Assembly (NCBI GenBank): GCA_004297335.1
Contig: SCUD01000099.1
Location: 1-41,900, forward strand
Direction: 5' to 3'
Source of the DNA: Gammaproteobacteria bacterium
GTDB taxonomy: Bacteria > Pseudomonadota > Gammaproteobacteria > Steroidobacterales > Steroidobacteraceae
Length of the DNA stretch: 41,900 nt
The notes below the pieces were generated by a model. It saw nothing but the letters and a program-made list of their open reading frames with translations. It searched no databases and was not told where the DNA came from. The translations under genes and the position numbers were made by a program. Position 1 is the first letter of the stretch. Each line of letters begins with the position of its first letter. Positions 1 through 5,728 of this stretch are shown here, piece by piece.

Positions 1-140
1 TTGACGAGGCGGGAGAGGGTCTGATCGACGGACGCACGCGTGCCGCACTCCAGGAATGCCGTTGGGGTGAAAGGCTCCCCGATCGGCATCGCCTCGATGC
101 GCTTGCGAATCAGCTCGGCGGTCTTGGTCGTCGTGTTCAT
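1..140 (-). CDS. AbiEi-like/DUF6088-type antitoxin, N-terminal part (runs off left edge)
   Basis: Only the first 46 codons are in the window; the frame is open to the edge, so the gene is cut by the window and is not shown to be broken. The peptide has a run of helical residues (KTAELIRKRIEAM), then IGEPFTPTAFLECGTRAS and VDQTLSRLV. This resembles the N-terminal winged-helix start of type IV antitoxins of the AbiEi/DUF6088 kind, which repress their own promoter and neutralise a nucleotidyltransferase toxin (AbiEii) encoded downstream. The toxin would lie outside the window. The start is the ATG at 138-140, seven bases after a good -10 box, with no Shine-Dalgarno sequence. The position beyond the 3' end of the tmRNA gene, a common integration site, fits mobile-element cargo. 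Family assignment rests on a short fragment. Confidence 0.6.
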   Translation of the reverse strand, partial: MNTTTKTAELIRKRIEAMPIGEPFTPTAFLECGTRASVDQTLSRLV

Positions 141-147
141 GTACGAA

Positions 148-176
148 AATATATGCGAGTTTCTGACAAACTGCAA
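148..176 (-). promoter_or_regulatory. Promoter with overlapping operator for the antitoxin gene
   Basis: Read on the minus strand there is a -35 TTGCAG (171-176), a 17-bp spacer and a -10 TATATT (148-153). The ATG follows 7 bases after the -10, so transcription should start at or next to the start codon and give a leaderless mRNA. An inverted repeat, AGTTT-CTGAC-AAACT (158-172), extended by TGC/GCA with a one-base bulge, fills the spacer and touches the -35. A repressor bound there would block RNA polymerase, which fits the autoregulation known for AbiEi antitoxins. No binding is shown by sequence. Confidence 0.6.
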
Positions 177-450
177 GTGCGATGACTCCAAGGGAGATGC
201 TCGTGTCCCCTCCGGTAGCCAATGCTGCAATCCAACCGCTTGATTCGTCCGCGCGTAACCCTTTGATCTGTATGGGCCTGCGTTGCGGCCTTTGCGGACT
301 TCGGGCCAGTTTCAGGGAGCGAGGTCGGAGCGAGGAATGTCCAGGAGAGAGTGGAATGTGGCCCGGAACGGCCAGTTCATGCGGCTGGCGAAGTCCGCAG
401 GCTTCCGCAGGAACCCCCAGCAACACGCGGGAACCGGCGCAAACAGACAA
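177..450. other. Noncoding stretch between antitoxin promoter and tmRNA terminator
   Basis: No reading frame here has a recognisable product, a ribosome binding site or codon use like the neighbours. The short frames present are shadows or run into the tmRNA gene. There is a short direct repeat CCGCAGG near 399-415 but no second copy of the tmRNA 3' end, so no attachment-site duplication is visible. It is probably the terminal segment of an integrated element, or decayed sequence. Confidence 0.45.
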
Positions 451-482
451 GAAAAAGCCCCAACTGATAACAGTTGGGGCTT
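451..482 (-). terminator. Intrinsic terminator of the tmRNA gene
   Basis: A perfect stem, GCCCCAACTG (457-466) with CAGTTGGGGC (471-480), has a 4-base loop. Flanking A/T pairs extend it, and on the minus strand it runs into TTTTTC. It lies 7 bases past the mature 3' end of the tmRNA. Confidence 0.9.
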
Positions 483-488
483 CAGTAT

Positions 489-841
489 TGGTGGAGGCGG
501 CGGGAATCGAACCCGCGTCCGCAAGCCCTACGCTACAGAATCTACGTGCGTATCCAGCCTATTGATCTCGCCTCAGGCTACCCGGCGGGCGGGGAAAACC
601 TGGGGCCAGCTCAGGAGCGTTTTAGCGGTTCCAGCCCGGAGCACACCGGTCCCGCGATCCTGTGAGCGCGTCCCCCGATTTGGTCGCACAGGCACGGACC
701 AGTCGGAGGTTAGGCGGGATTAAGCCGCCAGAGCGTAGTTGTCGTCGTTGGCAACTAAAGTTTGCAAGCTGATTTACGAGGTCGCCTGCACCTCGGCACG
801 CATCTGGAGTTTCGCAGCCCACGTCGAAGCCGATCGCCCCC
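489..841 (-). ncRNA. ssrA: Transfer-messenger RNA (tmRNA, SsrA)
   Basis: This RNA rescues stalled ribosomes and adds a degradation tag to the unfinished protein; its partner SmpB is the next gene upstream. The 5' end GGGGGCG (minus strand, from 841) pairs with CGCCUCC before ACCA at 489-492. The T-arm GGUUCGAUUCCC is present near the 3' end, and the CCA is encoded. The tag frame at 752-720 reads ANDDNYALAA followed by TAA, a typical proteobacterial tag ending in ALAA. The length of about 353 nt is normal for a one-piece tmRNA. A terminator follows at once, and an extended -10 promoter sits 13 bases upstream of the mature 5' end. The 3' end of this gene is a frequent target for phage and island integrases, relevant to the antitoxin gene beyond it. 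Confidence 0.97.
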
Positions 842-853
842 ATTTGCCAGCGA

Positions 854-862
854 AGTATAGCA
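854..862 (-). promoter_or_regulatory. Extended -10 promoter for tmRNA
   Basis: The minus strand reads TGC-TATACT, an extended -10 element, ending 12 bases before the mature 5' end at 841. No good -35 hexamer is present at 16-18 bp spacing. The promoter lies between the smpB stop codon and ssrA, so ssrA can be transcribed independently of smpB. Confidence 0.6.
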
Positions 863-865
863 GAT

Positions 866-1342
866 TCAGCCGCGCCGGCTGGCTTTCATCACCCGCGCCT
901 TCTCGCGCTGCCAGTCGCGCTCGCGCAGGTCGCTGCGCTTGTCGTGCTGCTTCTTGCCGCGGGCGAGGCCGATCTCGAGCTTGGCGCGACCCTTCTTCCA
1001 GTACACCGCGAGTGGCACGAGCGTCGCGCCCTTGCGCTCGACCGCGCCGACGAGCGCGTCGATCTCGCGCCGGTGCAACAGCAGCTTGCGACTGCGGGTG
1101 GGATCCGGGACCCGGTGGGTCGAGGCGGTTGGCAGCGGCGACACGTGCGCGCCGACCAGCCAGGCTTCGCCGTCCTTCAGCAGCACGTAGCCCTCGGCGA
1201 TCTGCAGGCGTCCGGCGCGCAGCGCCTTCACCTCCCAGCCCTGCAGCGCGATCCCGGCCTCGAAACGCTGTTCGATGAAATAGTCGTGCCGCGCCTTGCG
1301 GTTGAGGGCGATGGTGCTGGCGTGTTCGGCGGGTGCGGGCAT
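866..1342 (-). CDS. smpB: SsrA-binding protein SmpB
   Basis: SmpB binds the tRNA-like domain of tmRNA and delivers it with EF-Tu to stalled ribosomes. The 158-residue product has the family landmarks: [20 protein letters not shown] near the N-terminus, [29 protein letters not shown], and the basic tail with [16 protein letters not shown] that enters the empty mRNA channel. The length matches the family (about 155-160). The start ATG at 1340-1342 has no Shine-Dalgarno sequence, and a TAGAAT -10 box ends exactly 6 bases before it, suggesting a leaderless transcript. The gene is codirectional with ssrA just downstream and divergent from ratA, the usual gammaproteobacterial arrangement. Confidence 0.97.
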   Translation of the reverse strand: MPAPAEHASTIALNRKARHDYFIEQRFEAGIALQGWEVKALRAGRLQIAEGYVLLKDGEAWLVGAHVSPLPTASTHRVPDPTRSRKLLLHRREIDALVGAVERKGATLVPLAVYWKKGRAKLEIGLARGKKQHDKRSDLRERDWQREKARVMKASRRG

Positions 1343-1348
1343 CGGGGC

Positions 1349-1354
1349 ATTCTA
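1349..1354 (-). promoter_or_regulatory. -10 box for smpB, leaderless spacing
   Basis: The minus strand reads TAGAAT followed by six bases (GCCCCG) and the smpB ATG. A transcript starting 7 bases after the -10 would begin on the start codon. No convincing -35 hexamer is seen at 16-18 bp. Confidence 0.5.
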
Positions 1355-1368
1355 TCTGCTGCGGGCGG

Positions 1369-1397
1369 TTGTCCGGGCGCCGGCGCTCGGAGACAAT
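1369..1397 (+). promoter_or_regulatory. Promoter for ratA, leaderless spacing
   Basis: TTGTCC (1369-1374), a 17-bp spacer and GACAAT (1392-1397) form a sigma-70-type promoter. Six bases then separate the -10 from the ratA ATG at 1404, so the predicted start of transcription is the start codon itself. It diverges from the smpB -10 box 15 bp away. Confidence 0.55.
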
Positions 1398-1403
1398 CGG
1401 CCG

Positions 1404-1841
1404 ATGCACGAGGTCCGACGCAGTGCGTTGCTGCCCTATTCCGCCGGCCAGATGTACGGGCTGGTCACCGACGTGACGCGCTATCCCGAGTTCCTGCCGT
1501 GGTGTACGGCCTCCGAACTGCTGGCGGAGGAGGGCGAATTCGTGACCGTGCGGCTCGGGCTCGCGCGCGGACTGGTGCGCGGCAGCTTCACGACCCGCAA
1601 CCGGCTGGTGCCGGACCGCACCGTCGACATGCGCCTCGTGGACGGGCCATTCAGCCTGCTCGAGGGGCGCTGGGACTTTCATTCGATCGGTGACTCCGGC
1701 AGCCGGGCGGAGCTGACCGTCCGTTTCCAGCCGCGGGGCCTGCTCGGGGCCCTGACGCTGGGCACGGCTTTCGAGGGCATCTGCAACCAGATGGTGGATG
1801 CCTTCGGCCAGCGCGCCCGCTCGGTGTTCCGTGCCCGCTGA
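1404..1841 (+). CDS. ratA: RatA, START-domain (Coq10/RatA family) protein
   Basis: RatA is a small START/SRPBCC-fold protein. In E. coli it has been described as interfering with 70S ribosome assembly, while homologues (Coq10) bind ubiquinone; which role applies here is not visible. The 145-residue product begins MHEVRRSALLPYSAGQMY, aligning end to end with E. coli RatA, and contains DVTRYPEFLPWC, TTRNRL, MRLVDGPFSLLEGRW and the C-terminal helix FEGICNQMVDAFGQRA. An upstream in-frame ATG at 1296 would overlap smpB and the promoter, and is rejected on alignment. The gene overlaps ratB by 11 bp, so the two are likely translated together. Confidence 0.93.
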   Translation: MHEVRRSALLPYSAGQMYGLVTDVTRYPEFLPWCTASELLAEEGEFVTVRLGLARGLVRGSFTTRNRLVPDRTVDMRLVDGPFSLLEGRWDFHSIGDSGSRAELTVRFQPRGLLGALTLGTAFEGICNQMVDAFGQRARSVFRAR

Positions 1842-2148
1842 GACGATCGCGATCGAGGTCGCCTGTGCGCAGCCCGGGCGCCAGACCGTGGTTGCGCTGG
1901 AGGTGCCGTCCGGCTGTACCGCCGGCGCGGCGGTCGCACTGTCCGGAGTGCTGGCGCTGCACCCGGATCTCGATCCGGCGCGCTGCGGCCTCGGCATCTT
2001 CGGCCAGCTCGTCGCTGCCAGCGCGACCCTGCGGGCCGGGGATCGCGTCGAAGTGCTGCGGCAGCTGGTGGAGGATCCGCGCGAGCGCCGGCGGCGCCTC
2101 GCCAAGCAGGGCCGGACGATGGGCCGGGATTCAGCCGGCGGCCGCTGA
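1831..2148 (+). CDS. ratB: RatB/RnfH family ubiquitin-like small protein (UPF0125)
   Basis: A 105-residue protein with a beta-grasp-type pattern: the N-terminal strand ETIAIEVACAQPGRQTVVALEVPSG, then ALHPDLDPARCGLGIFGQ, and the C-terminal LRAGDRVEVLRQLVEDPRERRRRLAKQG. The last segment is the signature of the RnfH/RatB family. Its biochemical role is not settled. It is almost always coupled to ratA, as here. The GTG at 1831 is chosen because homologues begin just before this first strand; it lies inside the ratA 3' end in another frame. Its last 18 bases overlap the 3' end of bamE on the opposite strand. Confidence 0.88.
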   Translation: MPAETIAIEVACAQPGRQTVVALEVPSGCTAGAAVALSGVLALHPDLDPARCGLGIFGQLVAASATLRAGDRVEVLRQLVEDPRERRRRLAKQGRTMGRDSAGGR

Positions 2149-2475
2149 TTCCTTCGCCGGGACCGGATCCGGTTCCTCGATGCGCTTGACCTTGTCGCCG
2201 TCGAACCAGACGATCAGGTGGCGTTTCGTGACCTTGCCGGACTTGCCGCGCTCGAAGCGGAACGCGTAGTCCCAGCGCTCCGGGTCGAACACGTCGATGA
2301 CCATCGGTGTGCCGAGCAGGAATCGCACCTGGCTGCGGGTCATGCCGACCTCGAGCTGGTCGATCTGTTCGCGGTCGAGCAGGTTGCCCTGCTGGATGTC
2401 CATCCGATAGATGCAGCCGGCGACGATCAGTGCCAGCGGGGGAACCAGGAGGGTACGCAGTCGGGCCAGTCGCAT
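2131..2475 (-). CDS. bamE: Outer membrane protein assembly factor BamE (SmpA/OmlA lipoprotein)
   Basis: BamE is a small lipoprotein of the BAM complex, which folds beta-barrel proteins into the outer membrane. The 114-residue product has a lipoprotein signal peptide of about 20 residues ending LIVAGC, so Cys21 would be lipidated. The SmpA/OmlA domain follows: YRMDIQQGNLLDREQIDQLEVGMTRSQV, then FLLGTPMVIDVF, WDYAFRFERGKSG and LIVWFDGDKVKRIEE. The ATG at 2473-2475 is preferred over an upstream in-frame start because it puts the lipobox at the right distance. The gene is divergent from fur, shares its regulatory region, and overlaps the end of ratB convergently by 18 bp. Confidence 0.96.
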   Translation of the reverse strand: MRLARLRTLLVPPLALIVAGCIYRMDIQQGNLLDREQIDQLEVGMTRSQVRFLLGTPMVIDVFDPERWDYAFRFERGKSGKVTKRHLIVWFDGDKVKRIEEPDPVPAKESAAAG

Positions 2476-2492
2476 GGTCAGGGGTCCTGGGC

Positions 2493-2511
2493 GATAATGC
2501 CCCTCATCATA
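2493..2511. promoter_or_regulatory. Candidate Fur box between bamE and fur
   Basis: The 19 bases beginning GATAATG match the classical Fur consensus (GATAATGATAATCATTATC) at 13 of 19 positions by direct comparison. They also contain a plus-strand GATAAT (2493-2498) and a minus-strand TATGAT (2506-2511), plausible -10 boxes for fur and bamE. Fur autoregulation is well known in gammaproteobacteria. A site here could repress both divergent genes. Confidence 0.4.
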
Positions 2512-2549
2512 GCGGAATCGCCGCCGCACGCGGTGGCTGGAGCGTGACC

Positions 2550-2978
2550 GTGGAAAGCAGCGATCTGCGCAAGCTGGGCCTCAAGGTCACGCTGCCCCGG
2601 ATCAAGATCCTGGAGATCCTGGCCGCGAGCGCCGTGCATCTCTCGGCCGAGGACATTTACCGCCAGCTGCTCGAGCACGGCGAGGACATCGGCCTGGCGA
2701 CGGTCTATCGGGTGCTGACGCAGTTCGAGGCCGCGAGCCTCGTCCGGCGCCATCACTTCGAGGGCGGCACCGCGGTCTTCGAACTCAACCGCGGCGAGCA
2801 TCACGACCACATCGTCTGCATGGACTGCGGCAAGGTCGAGGAATTCCTCGACTGCGGCATCGAGTCCCGCCAGCTCGACGTCGCGAAGAAGCTCGGTTTC
2901 CAGGTCGAGGAACACAACCTGATCCTGTACGGCCGCTGCCGGCGCAAGAACTGCCCTCACCGGCGTACCGACAGCTGA
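2550..2978 (+). CDS. fur: Ferric uptake regulator Fur
   Basis: Fur is a homodimeric, iron-responsive repressor of iron-uptake genes. The 142-residue product starts with the winged-helix domain (LRKLGLKVTLPRIKILEIL; recognition region YRQLLEHGEDIGLATVYRVL). The metal-binding dimerisation domain follows, with HHDHIVCMDCGKVEEF and the second cysteine pair CRRKNC. The GTG at 2550 lies 7 bases after GGAG and aligns with Pseudomonas Fur starts; an in-frame GTG at 2544 would sit one base from the same GGAG and is less likely. The gene is divergent from bamE across a possible Fur box and converges on recN with a 10-bp gap. Confidence 0.96.
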   Translation: MESSDLRKLGLKVTLPRIKILEILAASAVHLSAEDIYRQLLEHGEDIGLATVYRVLTQFEAASLVRRHHFEGGTAVFELNRGEHHDHIVCMDCGKVEEFLDCGIESRQLDVAKKLGFQVEEHNLILYGRCRRKNCPHRRTDS

Positions 2979-2988
2979 ACCCGCGTCC

Positions 2989-4668
2989 TCAGGCGCTCCC
3001 GGCGCCGCGCAGCATCTCGCGCGCGTGCTCGCGCGCCTTGCGCGTGATCGCGACCCCACCCAGCATGCGCGCCAGCTCCTCGACGCGCTCATCGGCGCCG
3101 AGGGCCACGACGGTCGTCCGGGTGCTGCGGCCGTCCGTCAGCTTCGCGACGCGCAGCTGGTGATGGGCCTGGCTCGCCACCTGCGGCAGGTGGGTGACGC
3201 ACAGTACCTGGCCGCGTTCGCCGAGCCGGCGCAGCTGCCGGCCGACGATCTCGGCGACACCGCCGCCGATGCCGGCATCCACCTCGTCGAAGATCATGCA
3301 GCCCTGCGCGCGCTGGTCGGCGGCGGCGACCTGCACGGCGAGGCTGATGCGCGACAGCTCGCCACCCGAGGCCACGCGCCCTACCGGGCGCACCGGCTGG
3401 CCGGGGTTGGCACTGACCTGGAATTCAATGCGGTCGACACCGTCCGGCGCCGGATCCGTATCCGCGGCCGGCTCAACAGCGATCTCGAAACGACCGCCGG
3501 GCATGCCGAGGCCTTTCATCAGGTTGGTGACGCTGGCGGCGAGCTCCGTGGCGCTGTGCCGGCGTGCCGTGCTGAGCGCGGCGGCGGCGCTGCGGTAGCG
3601 CATGCTGGTTTCGGCCAGCCGTCGATCGAGATCGGCGAGCGTCACGCCGGACTGTTCCAGCGCTGCGAGCTCCTGGCGCAGCTCGACGAGCCGCTGCGGC
3701 AGTCCGGCCGCCGCGATGCGGTGCTTGCGCGCGAGTTCCTCGAGGGCCGCGACCCGGCGCTCGACCTGGTCCTGGCGGGCTGGATCGGCATCGAGTGCCT
3801 CGAGCCACCCGGCGAGGCGGGTACCGGCCTCGCCGAGGCCGATGACCGCCTCCTCGAGCAGGCGCAGCGCTTCGACGAGTCCGGGGTCGAGCGCGGCCGC
3901 GGCGCGCAGCTGCGACACCGCGCGTGCAGCCAGCGCATGGGCATCGGCGCCATCCCCCTCGAAGGCCAGCGCGAGTGCGTTGCGCCCGGCCTCGGCCAGC
4001 CGGCCGCGGTTGGCATGACGGGCGCGCTCCGCGAGCAGCGTCTCGACCTCGCCATCGGCGAGTGCCAGCGCCTCGAGCTCCTGCACCTGGTAGCGCAGCA
4101 GCTCGAGGCGCCCAGCGCGCTCGCTCGCCGCGCTCGCGAGCCCGGCGCGCTCGGCGGCGAGCGTGCGCCAGGCGCGAGCCAGCTCGCGCACCGGCGCCGC
4201 CAGCGGCTCGAGGGCACCGTGTCCATCGACGAGATCGCGCTGCGCGTCGCGCCGCTGCAGCGACAGGTATTCCTGCTGGCCGTGGATCTCGATCAGCGTG
4301 TCGCCGAGCGCGCGCACGGCCTGTGCGGGAAAAGTCTGGCCGTTGATGTACTGCCGGGAGCGGCCATCGGCGCCGATCACGCGGCGTAGCACCAGGTCCT
4401 CCACATCGTCGGCCAGGGCCTGCTCCTCGAGCCAGGCACGCGCAGCGGTGTTGCCGCGCAGGTCGAAAGTCGCGGTGACTTCCGCGCGCTCGGCGCCGTG
4501 GCGCAACAGGTCGGCGCCGGCGCGGCCGCCAATCGCCAGCAGCACCGCATCGACCAGGATGGACTTGCCGGCGCCGGTTTCGCCGGTCAGGGCCGTGAGT
4601 CCGGCGCCGAGCTCGAGCTCCACGGCGTCGATGATCGCGAGGTCGCGGATCTGCAGATGGACCAGCAA
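2989..4668 (-). CDS. recN: DNA repair protein RecN
   Basis: RecN is an SMC-like ATPase that acts at double-strand breaks. The 559-residue product has a Walker A GETGAGKS at about 29-36, a central coiled-coil arm rich in Ala, Leu, Glu and Arg, and a C-terminal ABC signature and Walker B pair (VASGGELSRISLAVQ, MIFDEVDAGIGG). E. coli RecN is 553 residues. The start is the TTG at 4666-4668, two bases after the nadK stop: translation from it (LLVHLQIRDLAI) aligns residue by residue with the E. coli start. The open frame continues upstream through nadK, but that extension has no family match. nadK-recN is the usual gammaproteobacterial pair and these are probably cotranscribed. Confidence 0.95.
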   Translation of the reverse strand: MLVHLQIRDLAIIDAVELELGAGLTALTGETGAGKSILVDAVLLAIGGRAGADLLRHGAERAEVTATFDLRGNTAARAWLEEQALADDVEDLVLRRVIGADGRSRQYINGQTFPAQAVRALGDTLIEIHGQQEYLSLQRRDAQRDLVDGHGALEPLAAPVRELARAWRTLAAERAGLASAASERAGRLELLRYQVQELEALALADGEVETLLAERARHANRGRLAEAGRNALALAFEGDGADAHALAARAVSQLRAAAALDPGLVEALRLLEEAVIGLGEAGTRLAGWLEALDADPARQDQVERRVAALEELARKHRIAAAGLPQRLVELRQELAALEQSGVTLADLDRRLAETSMRYRSAAAALSTARRHSATELAASVTNLMKGLGMPGGRFEIAVEPAADTDPAPDGVDRIEFQVSANPGQPVRPVGRVASGGELSRISLAVQVAAADQRAQGCMIFDEVDAGIGGGVAEIVGRQLRRLGERGQVLCVTHLPQVASQAHHQLRVAKLTDGRSTRTTVVALGADERVEELARMLGGVAITRKAREHAREMLRGAGSA

Positions 4669-4670
4669 GC

Positions 4671-5567
4671 TCAGGGGTCCGCGGCGTTGCGGGCGCTGCG
4701 CCCCCAGTGCAGTTTGGAGCGCAGCAGGCGGTAGTAATCGTGCCCGGGCGGATGCAGCAGCGTCACGAACTCGCCCGACAGCGCAACCTCGAGCGTGCCG
4801 CCGCCATCGAGTTCGCCGAGCGGGTGCCCGTCCCCGGTGATCTGCGCGTGGCTCGCCGACCGGGTCACGAGGCGGACCTCGAGCCGGCTCGCCGGGCCGA
4901 TCACCAGCGGCCGATCGCTCAGCGTATGCGGGGAAATCGGCGCGATCACCAGGGTGTCGAGCGACGGGTGCACGATGGGCCCGCCGCAGGACAGCGCGTA
5001 GGCCGTGGACCCGGTCGAGCTCGCGATCACCAGACCGTCGCCGCCGTGCGCATTGACGAACAGGCCGTCGATCCAGGTCTCGAGTTCGATCATGCGGCCG
5101 CCCTCGTCGCGCCGCACGACCACGTCGTTGAGCGCCTGGCAGCTCCGGCCGCCGCCGTCGGCGTGGACCAGCCGCGCGCTGAGCAGCCGGCGCCGGTCGG
5201 CGCTGAAGCGCCCCGCGAGCACCGCGTCGATGCTCTCGATCATCTGGTCCGGCGAGACATCGGTCAGGAAGCCGAGCCGGCCGCGATTGACGCCGAGCAG
5301 CGGGAGGTCGCGCCCGATCGCGAGCTGGGCGGCGTAGAGCATGGTGCCGTCGCCGCCGATCGCGACAATGAGGTCCGCGCCGTCCGTGAGTGTCCCGGCC
5401 GGCCGGCGCGCGACCGCTTCCGGCAACAGCGCGGGGCCGACGGCAGCATCGGCACTGACGCTGCAGCCGCGATCGAGCAGATGCCGGGCGAGCGCGCTCA
5501 TCGAGTCCGCCACGCGGGCATCCTCGACTTTGCCGATCAACGCGATCCGGGAGAAACGTTGCTGCAT
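4671..5567 (-). CDS. nadK: NAD kinase
   Basis: NAD kinase phosphorylates NAD to NADP in the cytoplasm. The 298-residue product carries the GGDGT nucleotide-binding motif at 71-75, then LPLLGVNRGRLGFLTDV, ALNDVVVRR and the glycine-rich STGSTAYALSCGGP segment, all in family order. E. coli NadK is 292 residues. The ATG at 5565-5567 is preceded by AAAGGA about 10 bases upstream. It is divergent from hrcA and followed two bases later by recN. Confidence 0.96.
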   Translation of the reverse strand: MQQRFSRIALIGKVEDARVADSMSALARHLLDRGCSVSADAAVGPALLPEAVARRPAGTLTDGADLIVAIGGDGTMLYAAQLAIGRDLPLLGVNRGRLGFLTDVSPDQMIESIDAVLAGRFSADRRRLLSARLVHADGGGRSCQALNDVVVRRDEGGRMIELETWIDGLFVNAHGGDGLVIASSTGSTAYALSCGGPIVHPSLDTLVIAPISPHTLSDRPLVIGPASRLEVRLVTRSASHAQITGDGHPLGELDGGGTLEVALSGEFVTLLHPPGHDYYRLLRSKLHWGRSARNAADP

Positions 5568-5677
5568 GGCGCGGTGGTCCTTTTAGCACGCGGGCGGTTG
5601 CGGCGGCCAGCCGGGACGTGGCGGTCCGCTACTCGCCGCGAATGCGCCTTGACACTGACCGACCGTGGTTGCTAGTT

Positions 5678-5693
5678 TCCGTCCATGGACGGA
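5678..5693. promoter_or_regulatory. 16-bp perfect palindrome upstream of hrcA
   Basis: TCCGTCCATGGACGGA is its own reverse complement over 16 bp, in the 161-bp gap between divergent nadK and hrcA. A consensus -35 TTGACA (5649-5654) lies upstream but no good -10 follows at 16-18 bp. The palindrome is placed where an operator for hrcA would be. It is not the CIRCE sequence, so HrcA is not an obvious ligand. Confidence 0.5.
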
Positions 5694-5701
5694 CCGCAAG
5701 G

Positions 5702-5728
5702 AAGTATTTCTTTATCTGACAGATACTT
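5702..5728 (+). promoter_or_regulatory. Inverted repeat abutting the hrcA start codon
   Basis: AAGTAT (5702-5707) and ATACTT (5723-5728) are complementary and the second arm touches the ATG at 5729. Over 10-base arms 8 positions match. No Shine-Dalgarno sequence is found at normal distance; the only purine-rich run, AAGGAAG (5699-5704), is over 20 bases away. The repeat could be a DNA operator or an RNA hairpin controlling translation. Confidence 0.4.

Noticed and set aside
1-488. Search for a direct repeat of the tmRNA 3' end marking an attachment site
   Set aside because: No second copy is present in this stretch; the other end of a putative island would be outside the window.
312-524. Minus-strand 70-residue frame beginning MRTRVRFPPPPP
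   Set aside because: It is produced by the T-arm of the tmRNA read as protein and has no ribosome binding site; a known annotation artefact.
4669-5589. Upstream extension of the recN frame to 866 residues
   Set aside because: The extension runs through nadK in another frame and has biased Arg/Ala composition; the TTG at 4668 aligns exactly with known RecN starts.
5583-5591. TTAGCACGC resembling half of a CIRCE element near nadK
   Set aside because: The second arm GAGTGCTAA is absent at the required 9-base distance, so it is not a CIRCE.
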